A stretch of 64,000 nucleotides of DNA from Petrosia ficiformis (lineage: Eukaryota > Porifera > Demospongiae > Haplosclerida > Petrosiidae). The stretch spans positions 3,802,001 to 3,866,000 of the forward strand of contig OX345636.1 of assembly GCA_947044365.1 (NCBI GenBank), in the 5' to 3' direction. Shown in pieces: positions 44,425 through 56,274 of the stretch (within the stretch, counting starts at the first letter, position 1; each line of letters opens with the position of its first letter). The notes under the pieces were generated by a model. That model made no database searches. It was not told the origin of the DNA and saw nothing but the letters and a program-made list of their open reading frames with translations. Both the position numbers and the translations under genes were made by a program.

Positions 44425-47400
44425 AGTACTAAGGAAATATCTATCATTAGTACATTAAGTTTAGAAGTTACAGAAAGGCATATTATTCCATCATCAGGTA
44501 TACCATACATGTGACATATGACGTAATTGACTTACAGTTATTATCAGATGGACATAACCTTCCGACTCTTGTATTGAAAGAAACTGACTTGTCTAGAAGT
44601 GATTTACATGTTGGAAGAGCAGACAAAAATAAATTCCAACATGAACAGGTATTACTCATGTGACACACAAACAATTTAGATTTTAATTTCATTCATTCAT
44701 TTTTGTAGCTCTCTTCAGTGACATTTCAGGAATCAGATCCACTCCTGGATGCTCTAAAGTCCACAAGTATTTTAGAAGTTGCTCATTTTCTTTCACTATA
44801 TGACCTACATGTTACTGAACAACAGAAAATTAAGCTTCTGTCATTAGTTTTTGAAAGAGGTAATTAAATAGATTTACTTTTGTTAAAAGCATGTATAATA
44901 TAATATTTTTAATTTTTACTATATAGACACTAAAGACCATGGATTTCCCATTGAAGGGAGCTTTTTAAAACTTCTGGAGTCAGTTATACATGATACAAAT
45001 TCCAAAGTTCAGAAAGCAGTGTATGCAAAGGAAGTTGAACTGACAAATGAAAGGAAAGATTATTATAGTTTTACTTTGGACAAGCATACAAGGTGTACTT
45101 GACATGAGCAAGTTTTAGATTACATTTACTTTCAGCAAGCTTCATTCTTGAATGCAGTTGACATGGAACCTTCGCCTATGTGGCTAAGCAATAATATAAT
45201 ATAAAAGACATGTAAAAGTTTTTCTTACACATGCAGTAGCAAAGTATGCTTAATAAAAAGAATATTGCCAAATTTTACTAGGCATACACTGAAGCATCTG
45301 TTATATAATAATTTTTGATTAATCATGTCTAAAATCTGAGTCTTTGCTCTTTGAAAGAGTACAAGAAGAACCTTCCCTCGAAGAGTACAACACTGTGTAT
45401 CAACAGTCGACATGCAACGTACTTAAATCACATGTGAAGCACATGACTTGAAATAAGTTAAGCTAGAAATATGGTAGGAATGCTTCCACTGCTCAATGTT
45501 GTAGCTGCTGTTAGCTCAGTAGTGCTTGGTTTGATGAAGTACTTTGATAGCGATAGCCATGAAACAGCCAAAGTTGTGTTTAGGTATGTCCAGTTGTCCT
45601 CAGGAGTCTTCTTGAGGGTGGAAACAGTAACCGTGAGCTATAAAAATTGTGATAACGTTATAATTGAACTGTTTTACGAAATGCCTCTTGTTATGTATTT
45701 GGTTTTTGTATAGTTTAAAATGTACCAGTAGTTTGTTCGAGCCACCAAAGTTTGTCTTTTTCTATATATTTTGCAGATATCTATGCCCCACGGGAAGGGT
45801 AATAATAAATTTCTGATTTATTTCTTTGAAACTGTGAGTAATCAGTCTTCATTTTCTGTGACAACTATAGCAATGGTCAAACTTTAGTATGTAATTTACA
45901 TACTTAATTCTTATTACAAGGAAGTAACTTTCAATGTATTAAAAAATGATTGAATGCATGACTAGTATAGATCTATCATTCGATTTGTGTTTAAAAAATG
46001 AAATAGCATTCAGTTTCTTAATATAATTATATTATTTATTTACATTGTCTTCGGTAGAGCTAGTAGAGACATATGAGAAAAGGTCACGTGGAATGGCATG
46101 GGATCTGGATGCTAGGGAATTGCAGAATAAAAAGTTTCAGAGTATGAAAATGGAAACTCACACCAAACCGTGTGGTATGTTGTTAAGTGTAAAGTATTGA
46201 GAACTCTTTCACTTTCTATTGGATTTGACATCTAGAGTTTATTAGTGACAAAGTATTTCAAAGTTTTCCAGAGGTCGAAGAACACAAAAAAGACGATGAA
46301 AGATTACAGATACTTCAGAAAGGTGAGTTTCTTACTTTTTATACTATAATAGAAGTACAGGCTGTAGTTAGCTTGTTAAATGCCACATATTAAATCAGTA
46401 TATTACAAGAAATATTAAAACATTTAGCTTTGGCGAAGTTATGGTTGTAGGCGAATGACTAATACCATAGTTGACAAAGTGTTTTAATGGTTCAATGAAA
46501 AATTGAGTTTAATTTCATAGACATTATTGTAAAGTATATTAAGATTAGTGAAGTCAATTGTTCTGTATAAGAAGTAGCAAAGAAATATTTCTAATCAAAA
46601 AAAAGATTCCCGATATATGATATACTTAAGATCAAAACTGTAAATTATCATAGTAAAGATTCTTTTATTGTAAATACTTATAATGTTATTAATTTTCTTT
46701 TCATAGAGTTGGATTCATATCAAAACATAATTAATAGCAAGAATTCTGAGATAAATGAATTAAAAAGTGAACTAAAGAAGAAAAGAAATGAACTGCTTGT
46801 ATCCACAATAACATCTGAACAAGGGGAATTTGATATCCAATCAGAATTCACAGTCCCCGAAACAAGTGAGTGAGTATGTAGTCATCGATACAATTATAAT
46901 TATTAAAAATGTTCAAAAAAAATATCCTTTTTTGAAATTGAAAATAAACTATAGTAATTCAGGAGTAGGACCAAGCCACTTCATTCTCCTATGTTCGCTT
47001 GAAGTTATCATTAGTATTGAACATATCTGTTTACCCTTGCTGTGCAATGTGTAGGCAGAAAGTTGTTGTAATTTTTGGTTTTGATATCATGAAGACTGAA
47101 TTTGGAAGGAATACAAGACATGGATAGAAAAAGTATCTGTGTGATTGCTTAATCATTTTATAATGCTGTCTCTATTCTAGTTAGTGGTCTATCAATAGCT
47201 TCATTGAAGTTGTACTGATTCTTGCTACACTTCTATTTATTAAAATCTAGTGGTCTTTCCTCCTTAATTCTTTTTTAAGATTGTTCAATAGCTTCGTCTT
47301 TAAATGCTCTTTTTTGACAAGTGATAGTATCAAGTAGAAGTATAGGAAATACATACCTAAATATAAAGGGAGATTGAATTTTAAGTGTAGTGTCAGTCTA

Positions 47401-47736
47401 GCAACTGGAAACCTATATGCATTGACTGAACAGAAGTATGAATGCATCATTCAACATATAAAAGTACATTTGTATAGTATTCAATAGAATTTCAGTTTAA
47501 TAACAAGTAACAGAATGTTTGTAATTGTTTAGTGCTGCAGCCAATACATGATCTCACAGAAGAGGAGCAAGATAAACTAGTATATATGTATTATGATATC
47601 TGATAATAACTAGGTATCAAGAATTATATTCATGTATTACCTACTATAGGATGAAAATCTGTTTGTAGCAAATGATAAACAAAAGATTCAAGCTTTGATC
47701 AACAAAGGAGCTAATCCTAACAGGAAACATGGGGAT
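44425..47736 (+). CDS. 3' part of the Death-domain gene: coiled coil and start of ankyrin repeats
   Basis: Exons 44425-44497 (or from 44396 in phase 1), 44548-44648, 44709-44859, 44927-45092, 46058-46174, 46236-46322, 46707-46865, about 47533-47590, 47650-47736. All have AG/GT borders and are open. Peptides: VLKETDLSRSDLHVGR; ILEVAHFLSLYDLHVTEQQK, a DED-like helix pair (tentative); an EFISDKVFQ stretch; a coil NSEINELKSELKKKRNELLV; TEEEQDKLV; then VANDKQKIQALINKGANPN, a clear ankyrin helix-loop. With 44425 as start, phase 0 joins exon 42218-42438 directly. One junction, 45092 (phase 2) to 46058 (phase 1), does not match, so an exon is missing there, exactly where a family B repeat sits. After the GAT|GTAAGT donor at 47736 no further ankyrin exon is found in the window. 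Confidence 0.6.
45160..45808 (+). repeat. Family B repeat copy
   Basis: Starts near ACCTTCGCCTATGTGGC and ends near CCCCACGGGAAGGGTAATAA. The interior shares GCACATGACTTGAAAT, GATAGCGATAGCCATGA and a CAGTAACCGTGAG block with 24700-25130. The 80-residue frame 45471-45713 is incidental to the repeat. Confidence 0.7.
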
Positions 47737-47819
47737 GTAAGTTATCATTTCTTGTGATATAATAATGTGGTAGATACTGTTTAACATGTAATATTTTTGG
47801 ACCCTTATGATTACTGTAT

Positions 47820-47912
47820 ACGCTTCATAAATAGAATTGTTAAAATAGCAAATGTATTAGCTAGTGCAGTTGCAAAAAGTTGAGAATTAGTTGGTTGTTC
47901 AGGAGACATACA
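47820..47912 (-). repeat. Truncated end of a CACTGC-family MITE
   Basis: Matches one end of 36441-36871 (AATTGTTAAAATAGCAAATG, AGTGCAGTTGCAA, TTAGTTGGTTGTTCA) and then stops abruptly, giving a left boundary for the hAT insertion that follows. Confidence 0.65.
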
Positions 47913-48024
47913 TCTAATGCCGCCATAGCCAGTGATCTCGCCAGTGGTGTGGAAGTGGGTGTGGTTGACACCACACCTATTTTGCTTAATTATTGGGGTG
48001 TGTTTTGTTTACCACAAGTCCAGG

Positions 48025-50118
48025 ATGTCAAGAAAGAGAAAACATGTAAAAGGTCAGCGAACGCTCTCAGGAACTTTAACAGATTCTTCAGAGTCTTCTT
48101 CGTCTGGATTTACAACTGCAGTGAAACGTCGAGGTACTCTCAGTACATGGAGAGACTTTGGTGAAGCTAAGTGGAAGACGCAATTTCCGTGGCTCGAAAT
48201 TAGATCTGACGGTGTGTATTGCCACTATTGCCAAACGGGTACGACCCGGGGAGCTTCTAGAAGTGGCAGTGAAGTGCATCACAAAAGTAAGCTTACTCTA
48301 AATGGATAACAGACTTTAGAGAGTACACAATTATATTGTGAGTCTCTCGAACGATAACGAAGAAGAAAGGCTGTAAATGAGTTGGTCAGTCAGCAAGACA
48401 TTTTAACTGTAGATGGAGAAGCCTTTTGTGATGCACTGAGGTGTCTTTATTGGCTAGCTAACCAAGAGATTCCTCATACGACTAACTTTAATTCCCTTCG
48501 TCAACTTTTTATGAGCCTAGGCAATACTACTATGGTGCGACTTTGTGAGGCTAAAAATCGTTCTTACACTTCAGAACAATCTATGCATGAGATGCTGGAA
48601 GCTATCAGTAAGACTCTAGAAGGCTCAATTTTGGAAAATATTATAGCATCTCCTTACTATTCTATCATTATGGATGAATCTACTGACCTTTCTACTTCCA
48701 AGCAACTAGCTATTGCTGTACAGTATTTGAACATAAATACTGGAACCATGGATTGTAAATTCTTGAAACTACTTGATATGACCACATATATAACTGCTAC
48801 CGCAGAAAATATTGTTACCTGTTTCACTAGTTATCTTGAGATTGCTTCACCATCAATTTCTCTACACAAACTTGCTGGTGCATCATGTGATGGTGCATCA
48901 GTAATGCTGGGAGAAGAGAATGGTGTTATGGCTCGTATGAAGTCTGAAGTTCCTGACCTAATTGTGACACATTGTGCAGCTCACTGCATAGCTCTAGCTG
49001 CAAGTGATTCTGCAAAGGCAGAGCCATGGTTCAAAAGGTTTGAAACTACTCTCAACAGTGTGTATACTTACTTCTCACGTAGTGCTGTTCGAACTTCTGA
49101 ACTCAAAGAGATGCAGTCTTTGCTAGATCATCGCCAATTAAAGCTTCAAAGACCATTGGATACAAGATGGCTTTCTCTTGAAAATGCTGTGACAGCATTT
49201 CGTCGATCTTTTAAACCTGTCAAAGCTGTATTAGAAAACGAAGCTGTTGAAGGTGATACTACTGCTGTTGGTCTCTCAATCCAATTCAGTAAGCCAGAGT
49301 TTATTGTTACACTTTACTTCTTATCAGATGTACTTGATATCCTGACGAGTCTTTCGTGTGTTTGTCAATCTAATAATCTGAATTTGCTTGATCTGGATAC
49401 ACTAGTTAGTGACAAGATTGCTGCGTTGGACAAAATTAAGAATGATACCTTTCTGGGTGGCTTCATGACACAACTAGAGATTGACTATCCTACTGAGTTA
49501 TCTCAAATTGATAGATATGCATTCAAGTCTAAAGCTGAACATTATTTATCAGTTTTGACAGCGAGCTTGAGGAGGAGGTTTCCACAAATCATGAAGCTAA
49601 GCCTATTGGGTTTTATACAGCCACAGAATGTTTCTGAAGTTGGTTCATTAGATATTACTAACTTAGCTGTGATGTTTAGCCTGCCTGCCTCAAAATTATG
49701 GAATGAATATCAGTCTTACACTTCATTTGCCTCAAGATTGGATCCCCCTACAATGGAGCAAGCTGTGAAAGAAATGTGGCATCCATTACACCGTGATTCT
49801 ATGCTGATTGCATATCCATTGATTTCTAAGCTACTAGCTAGAACTATAGTTTTGCCAGCCTCATCTGCTGAAGCAGAGAGAGTTTTCTCCACTATGAACC
49901 AAATAAAAACACCACTCCGTAACAGGCTGTCTTCTACTACACTAGATTATCTAATTCGAATTTCAATGTAAGGACCCTCTATAACTGAATGGGACCAAAT
50001 GATATCAGCTTTGACTTGGCAAAAAATGGGAAAACGAAGGATTATCGTGTCCTCTACATGTAGCTTTATGCCTGTTAATAGTGATAGTGATATTGAGACA
50101 GAAGATGCAACTGACTAA
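48025..50118 (+). pseudogene. hAT transposase, near-complete frame with three stops
   Basis: One reading frame of 697 codons runs from ATG 48025 to TAA 50116-50118, interrupted only by TAA at 48307, 48355 and 49969. The N terminus has basic RKRKHVKG and a TTF/BED-like zinc segment (WRDFGEAKWKTQFPWLEI, YCHYCQTG). The core has IIMDESTDLSTSKQLAIAVQ (first catalytic Asp region), GASCDGASVMLGEENGV and THCAAHCIALAASD, then LDTRWLS. The C terminus holds the hAT dimerisation block SSAEAERVFSTMNQIKTPLR with the catalytic Glu region and NRLSSTTLDYLIRIS. Past the last TAA the frame continues with GPSITEWDQM, as live relatives do. A GTAAGC at 48289 could remove the first two stops if an intron exists. 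It resembles ZNF862/KIAA1586-type hAT proteins. Terminal repeats were not found. Confidence 0.85.
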
Positions 50119-50124
50119 TAAAGT

Positions 50125-50249
50125 GTATATTGCATATCTGTAAACTTATAATTTGTGGTTATTATTGAGAACCAAAACTTGTAATTTGTGGTTATTATTG
50201 AGATTATGAATATAATAATTATAAAACTAAGTGGTTATTGATAATTAAA
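50125..50249. repeat. Short tandem phrases between hAT and gypsy
   Basis: TTGTAATTTGTGGTTATTATTGAG is present twice (about 50147 and 50180) and AACTAAGTGG also twice (50226 and 50249). This is junction DNA where the gypsy 3' end has been lost. Confidence 0.6.
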
Positions 50250-53200
50250 CTAAGTGGTGCAAGGTGTATCTTGCTTAAACTGGGGTCCGTTGTCAGTTAC
50301 TACTTGCTCAGGTAACCCAAATACAGAGAATATCTGCCTTAACACATCTATAGTTTTTGAACTTGAAGTGGAACTCATTTCCCAAATTTCAGGCCATTTT
50401 GAATGTGCATCAATTAATACCAAATAGGTTTTACCAAACAAGGGTCCAGCAAAATCCACATGTACTTGTTGCCATGGCTTAGCTGGCCAAACCCAGGGGC
50501 TCAAGGGAGATGATGGGGGTGAATTCTTAACAGACATGCATGCCTGGCATGATTTAGCTAATTTCTCTATGTCCTGATCAATAGCAGGCCACCAAATATA
50601 TCCTCTTGCTAATTGCTTCATCTTGGTAATGCCAAAATGACTAGTGTGTAATTCATCTTGGACCTTCCTCCTAAACTTCTGAGGTACAACTACTCTTATT
50701 CCCCACATAAGACAATTAGACTGTATTGTTAACTCGTTACATCTATTATAATACGGCTTCAATTCTATTGGCACTTCTTTAAGCCATCCATTTATAACAT
50801 AATTTAGAACTTTGCTGATAAGAATATCATTACGACTAGCTGATTGCAATTGGGAAAACGTAACTGGTACAGTGTCAATTTGACACATATTAAAAATTGT
50901 TGAAGCTCCCTCTGAACAGGTTGATTCGTCGTGTACTAATTTTAGGGGTAACCTAGACAAGGCATCAGCATTACTGTGTGCTTTAGTTGACCTAAAGACA
51001 ATTTTATAATGATATGCTGACAGTAGTAATGCCCACCTCTGCAACCTAGCAGCAGTAAGGGAAGGAATGCCAGACTTTGGGCCAAATATGTATGTTAGAG
51101 GTTTGTGGTCGGTTATTAAGGTAAATTCCCTACCAATAAGGTACTGATTAAACTTTTTAATGCCAAATATAATGGATAGTCCTTCTTTCTCTATTTGTGA
51201 GTAGTTTTTTTCAGCATTTGACAATGACCTAGAGGCGAAGGCTATGGGTTTTTCACTACCATCACTATAACGATGAGAAAGGACTGCTTCTAGTCCATAT
51301 TGAGAGGCGTCAGTTGCTAGTTGAATTGGTAGTGAAGGATCATAATGTGTTAATACTTGAGATGATATTAATTTTTCTCTAGCTAAGTCTACAGCTTCAT
51401 CACAGGCTAGTGACCACTCCCACTTTGATGAGTGCTTCAAAAGATTATTAAGAGGTTGTAATATAGAGGCAGGATTTGGTATAAATTTACCATAATAATT
51501 AATTAAGCCAAGGTAGGCTCTCAATTCAGTTACATTACTGGGCTTGGGGGCATTAACAATAGCATCTACTTTATCTTGTTTAACATGTAACCCCTGAGCA
51601 TCAATCACATGACCTAAATATTCAACGCTATCACACATAAACTTACACTTCTCCTTTTTGAGTGTTATACCGTGATACTTTAGTCTCCTTAGGACTTCTC
51701 CGAGATTTGATATGTGTTCTTGATCGGTTGCTCCTGTTACTAATATGTCGTCAATGTAACAAATGGTTCGAGGAATGCCTTGCAATATAATGTCCATTGT
51801 CCGTTGAAAAACAGCAGGTGCTGAGGCAATCCCAAACGGAAGTCTGGTATATCTGTAAAGCCCACGATGTGTATTTATAGTAACTAAATCTTTAGAGTCG
51901 TCATCCAATAACATTTGCTGGTATGCCTGGGATAAATCCAATTTGGTAAATTTGTTTCCACCAGTGACTGCTGTAAATAACTCCTCTGGCTTGGGTAGTG
52001 GATATTGGTCAATTTCGAGCAGGGGATTCAAGGTCACTTTGTAGTCTCTGCATACACGAATTCCACCATCTTTTTTTAGAACTGGGACAATCGGGGCTGC
52101 CCACTCACTATAAATGACAGGTTCTATTATCCCTGCAGATTGAAGTTTATCAAGTTCTTTTTCAATACCTGGTTTAAGAGCAAAAGGAACTGTACGAGGC
52201 CTCCAGAACTTTGGTTTAGCTCCTTCTTTAAGTTTTAACTTTGCTTTATACTGGGTCATTGTTCCGAGTTTACTACTAGAAACATCACCATACTTCTTAA
52301 TTAAAGTTTCAACGGGATCTGTAACGAGTGAGGTATGAAATACCTTATGCCAATTTAATTTCAAACAAGTAAGCCAATTTCTTCCCATTAAGGCTGGCCC
52401 ATCACCTTTAGCTACTACTAAGGTTAGTGTATCCTTCTGGTCTTCATATGTGACCTGGGCATTAAACTCCCCAACTACTATCATACTTTCAGAGGTATAG
52501 GTTTTAAGCTTTACATTAGATTTATGCAACTGGTACTTCGAAAATTTATCTTGATACTCAACCACTGAGATTAATGAGACAGCAGCTCCAGTGTCAACTT
52601 CCATTGGTAACACTTCACCACCAATAGTGACAGATACACGAATTGGTTTATTACTTTCTCTGGAAATCGTGAACAGTGCTACATCTTTAGAATCTGGTAT
52701 TTCTTCAGGTACTTCCTGTGCTGTTTCTAAATATTTTGTTTTCCCATATTTGTGTGCCATTTTGGAATTACTGGAGGATCGTGACGATGAGAGTTTAAAA
52801 TGTCGATTACTAGGTCTGTTATCTTGAAACGTTTTCTTACTCCTACAAACAGACTTAAGATGTCCTCGTTTACCACAATTATGGCATTCCATATCTTTAT
52901 ACTTACAGAAATTAGCTGTGTGGTTTGATTTGCCACACCTATAACAAGAGATACTCTGACATACTTTATTAACTTCATTACTCTGGCCGACAGTGTCATT
53001 CTTCATTGCTAAAGCTTGTTTGTCCACAGATTCAATACCTTGGGCTATTTCGACTGCCTTTGCAAATGTCAGGTCAGTTTCTGCTAGTAGTCTTTTCTGC
53101 ATGGGCTCTTTCCTCAACCCGCAGACAAAACGATCTCTGAGGGCGTGATCCAAATAGTTCTCAAACTTGCAATGGGTAGATAATCGTTTCAGTTCAGCCA

Positions 53201-53528
53201 CGAACTCTGCCACCGTTTCTCCTTCTCTCTGATCCCGCTTGTGAAATTGGAACCTTTCGGCAATCACCGAGGGTGTGGGGTGAAAATGTTTCTTTAACAC
53301 GGCTATAATATCTCTTAGGTTCTTTTCACTAGGAACATCAGGCATCATTAGGTCCCTTACTAAGGAATAGGTCTTTTTACCTATTATGCTCAGAAAGACA
53401 GGCACCTTTTTATTCTCTGGTACTTCATTAGCCAGAAAAAACAACTCTACTCTTTCAATATAGAGCGAGAACGAATCGACAGCAGGATCAAACTCCTGTA
53501 TATGCCCATATGCTCCTTTGAATGCCAT
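50250..53528 (-). mobile_element. Ty3/gypsy gag-pol polyprotein, 3'-truncated
   Basis: A single 1,092-residue open frame with no internal stops. Order: gag (FDPAVDSFSLYIERVELFF; EGETVAEFVAELKRL), two CCHC knuckles near residues 195-232 (CYRCGKSNHTANFC, CHNCGKRGHLKSVC), aspartic protease (EVDTGAAVSLI), reverse transcriptase (SEWAAPIVPVLKKDGGIRVC; CYIDDILVTG with the catalytic Asp pair), RNase H (LATDASQYGLEAVL; ITDHKPLTYIFG), and integrase with the zinc HHCC start and catalytic Asp residues in HVDFAGPLFG and VTDNGPQF. It ends 8 residues later, before the third catalytic residue (Glu), the integrase C terminus and the 3' LTR, so it cannot move by itself. Gag and pol in one frame fits the Mag-type lineage. 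Confidence 0.92.
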
Positions 53529-53541
53529 CCTTCGTCGCCAA

Positions 53542-53701
53542 TGTGATGACTTTACGAACTGTCACCCAGATTAATGTGGATAACACAAAGAGAAGACTAT
53601 TATAACAATAAAGGATATACAGATGCACAGCATGCTACTGAGCATGCTCAGAACATAAACATATTCATTACTACAAAAGGGGAGTAGGAATGACGGGAAC
53701 A
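53542..53701 (-). repeat. 5' LTR of the gypsy element, 160 bp
   Basis: On the minus strand it starts TGTTCCCGTCATTCC and ends GTCATCACA (TG...CA ends). Immediately inside lies TTGGCGACGAAGG, the primer-binding-site position, then the gag ATG at 53528. The partner LTR is lost, so length and identity cannot be checked. The short LTR with a TGGCGACGA start is typical of Mag-like gypsy elements (recall). Confidence 0.65.
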
Positions 53702-54975
53702 CCGTTTGTTTCAATGAAATGATTTTCCAAGCAAATTTTACTGACAAATTTCCTGCTTTGACAGACTTTGGCAATCTAGTCTCGTACCCAGACTGTCACG
53801 CCCCATGGCGAAAAACAGTCTGGTAACTTGGGCAAACATTCCTGGCGCAGTGACGTTACACCGCGTTTTCATCACATGACAGGTGTTTGTAATAATATGG
53901 CGTAGTTAGAGTTGTGTTTTATTTGTGGACAACTTCAGCGTCCCCGCAGTGGAAGAAGAGTGATCATAGCTACTTCTACTAGTTTTAATATTTTCGGCAT
54001 CTGGAACTTTCTTCAGAGAGCCAAAATAGTACTACCAGATAAATCCTTTTTTGTAGAAAGTGTTTTATGACTGTTGTTTTTGTTTCCAGCCCCAGTCGGG
54101 AGAGAAACAAAAACATCTTTACCCCTTACAAAGTTAATCATTGTTTCGTGTTCACACGAGACTGTTATATCCTGCTTGAGAAATAGCCATTTTTAAAGCA
54201 TCTTCTATAGCTTCTAAAGGGAACGCCATCTTTAAGTATTTCCAGTCACCTAATGACACCTATTCAAGAGTTAATCACATGATTCGTACTAATATTTGAA
54301 ATCTGATTGGTTATTTCGTTTTCTCTGTAATAAACGTCACTGCGCCAGGAATGTTTGCCCAAGTTACCAGACTGTTTTTCGCCATGGGGCGTGACAGTCT
54401 GGGTACGAGACTATTGGCAATCTGGCCCTTTTTGTGACAATAATAGCATGTACAGTCCTTGGAATTGACAATCCTTATGAAGCTGGGAACAACCACAACA
54501 GTAGCATTTGGAATGGCAGTAAATGTTTTACAAGTCGTTGCTTTATGTAGAGTGTCGACTTGTAGTGGTTGTGAGTGAGTGGTAGTTTGAACATCAAGAA
54601 CGTTCTTCTCAGCAACCTCCATTGCTAGGGCTAACTCTTCCATCTTCTTAAAGGATGGTTCAGAAAGAAGACGTCAATTGCGCTATGAAAGTGGAAACTG
54701 ACTAATTGGAACTTCAGGCTTTCAACAACCATAGAAGGTGTTGGACAGTAGTTGCTAATGAGTTTGATGATTTCTTTGTACATTTTATCTATTGGAGAAT
54801 TTGGTGAACAGAGATTGCGAATGAGTTTGTATGAAAAAGGCCAGGAACCTAATAGAACAGACCTCTTCTTTTGAACATCAGCAACATCTAGCCGTTTGGA
54901 ATATGATTTCCAATCGTCATGTGAAGTGTCAAATTCTCCTAGCTGAACAAATTTTGAAGTCATTCTCATCAGCAA
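53702..54975 (-). pseudogene. Older gypsy gag, interrupted twice
   Basis: The minus-strand gag frame begins near 54975 (KFVQLGEFDTSHDDWKSYSK; a KKRSVLLGSWP block; PSMVVESLKFQ). After a frameshift near 54640 it continues to a zinc knuckle CYYCHKKGQIAK at about 54420-54460. The knuckle is split by the MITE 53777-54413; its last Cys and the following residues resume at 53776. Shortly after, the frame is cut by the LTR of the younger gypsy (53701). Nothing 3' of the knuckle survives in the window. The knuckle has Gln where His is normal. Confidence 0.75.
53777..54413. mobile_element. MULE-type MITE with 81-bp perfect inverted ends
   Basis: 637 bp. Ends 53777-53857 and 54333-54413 are exact inverted copies (81 of 81 by eye), starting TAGTCTCGTACCCAGACTG. 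Each end itself contains CAGACTGT...ACAGTCTG, so each arm can also fold on its own. The flanking TTGGCAATC (53768-53776 and 54414-54422) is a perfect 9-bp duplication, the length typical of Mutator-like transposases. No coding frame. It sits in the zinc-knuckle codons of the older gag. Confidence 0.92.
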
Positions 54976-55815
54976 AAATGTTATATTTCACTATAAACTT
55001 TGTACTTCAAAATCATTTGAGAAGTATGAAAATAGTCACAAGTATAGAAAGAGGGGAGAGTTTATATATACAACTGAATGGAGACGGCAATATTAATACT
55101 TACATCAACAACACAAATTGATTAGAATAAAAGAAGCAAGATGCATGAATATTACTATTCATGATTACTACAAGTACATTGTTCTGTTAACAATAGTAGT
55201 CAGGGCTACTACAAGAGTTACATGCACTAGTTTGAAGCCTTATATATATTCCTCAGTACACATTCACGAATTTGTTGCTTAAACAGAGTTGATGATAAGG
55301 ATGATTCAGAAATGTTAGTGATCTTTTTAATACAAATTCAAAACTACAAAGCGGAAAATAGTGTGGAAGTATGTTACAGGATCATATTGTGCTTGAAATA
55401 ATTAATGATAAGAAACACAGCATCAACATACTAACTAAGTGACTAGAATCAGTTGTTAAAAATTTCCAGGATCATCTTCATGCATGGTAAATTCATAATA
55501 GTGAAGAAGACAGTGATGCCACTGATTTATCTTTATTGGTAGATCAATTATCTACCATGTAATTGTTAGTTCAAAACTGCTATAGTAGATAATATATAAA
55601 TACCATAACTGTTGCATGCATAAATGTCTGTCTCCATTCGAACTGGAATCAGCCAAGAAATGAAAATTTGTTTCACAGTTTACAAACTGGGCAGTAACAA
55701 CTCTTGTAGTCATTACAAAGTATTATGGAAATTTTAAGGTAGCCATAATTGTTATAAACCAGTGGGAAGTTAAGTTGTTTTTATAACAATTGAAGACTGA
55801 GAGCTAATGCGGTTT
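54976..55815. other. No recognised gene
   Basis: AT-rich spacer downstream of the gag fragment in plus orientation. No ankyrin exon that would continue the Death-domain gene was found. Confidence 0.4.
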
Positions 55816-55817
55816 TA

Positions 55818-56268
55818 ATAACAAACCTAAACACGCCCCACGGGTGGTGGAGGGGGCGGTGTGTGGGAAACAATGGCGGGTAACTGTAGTTGCTCTCTGA
55901 GAAAGATCGGAGTTTGATAGTGCCTAGAAAGGTAGATTTTATGGTTTCAGTGAAAAGCTACAGAATTCAGCTTTCTTCAGCCTCTTGTAACTATAAAAGT
56001 AAAATGAATTTCCAGAAAACGGCTCTATTTGTTTTCTCTAAATGCATTGTACTTGGTGCACGCCATGATTGGTGGGCGTGGCTTTCTTGGTTTTGTACTT
56101 ATTGCGATTACAAAATTGGACATTTTATATATGTTTTATCAATTCCAGGACCCTATAAAGGTGATTAGAAGATATGAAGGTTGCCATTACACCAGGTTAG
56201 AGTCATATTATATAATATTCTATTTTGAAACTGATTGGAGTCGCATCCGCCCACTCCCTAGTACCACC
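55818..56268. mobile_element. Second copy of the TTAA MITE, left end truncated
   Basis: High identity to 15400-15877 from the CACGGGTGG block through AACAATGGCGGGTAACTG to CCCTAGTACCACC, followed by TTAA (56269-56272). The first ~120 bases, including the left inverted end, are missing or replaced, and an extra GGAGGGGGCGGTGT stretch is present. Confidence 0.8.
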
Positions 56269-56274
56269 TTAATT

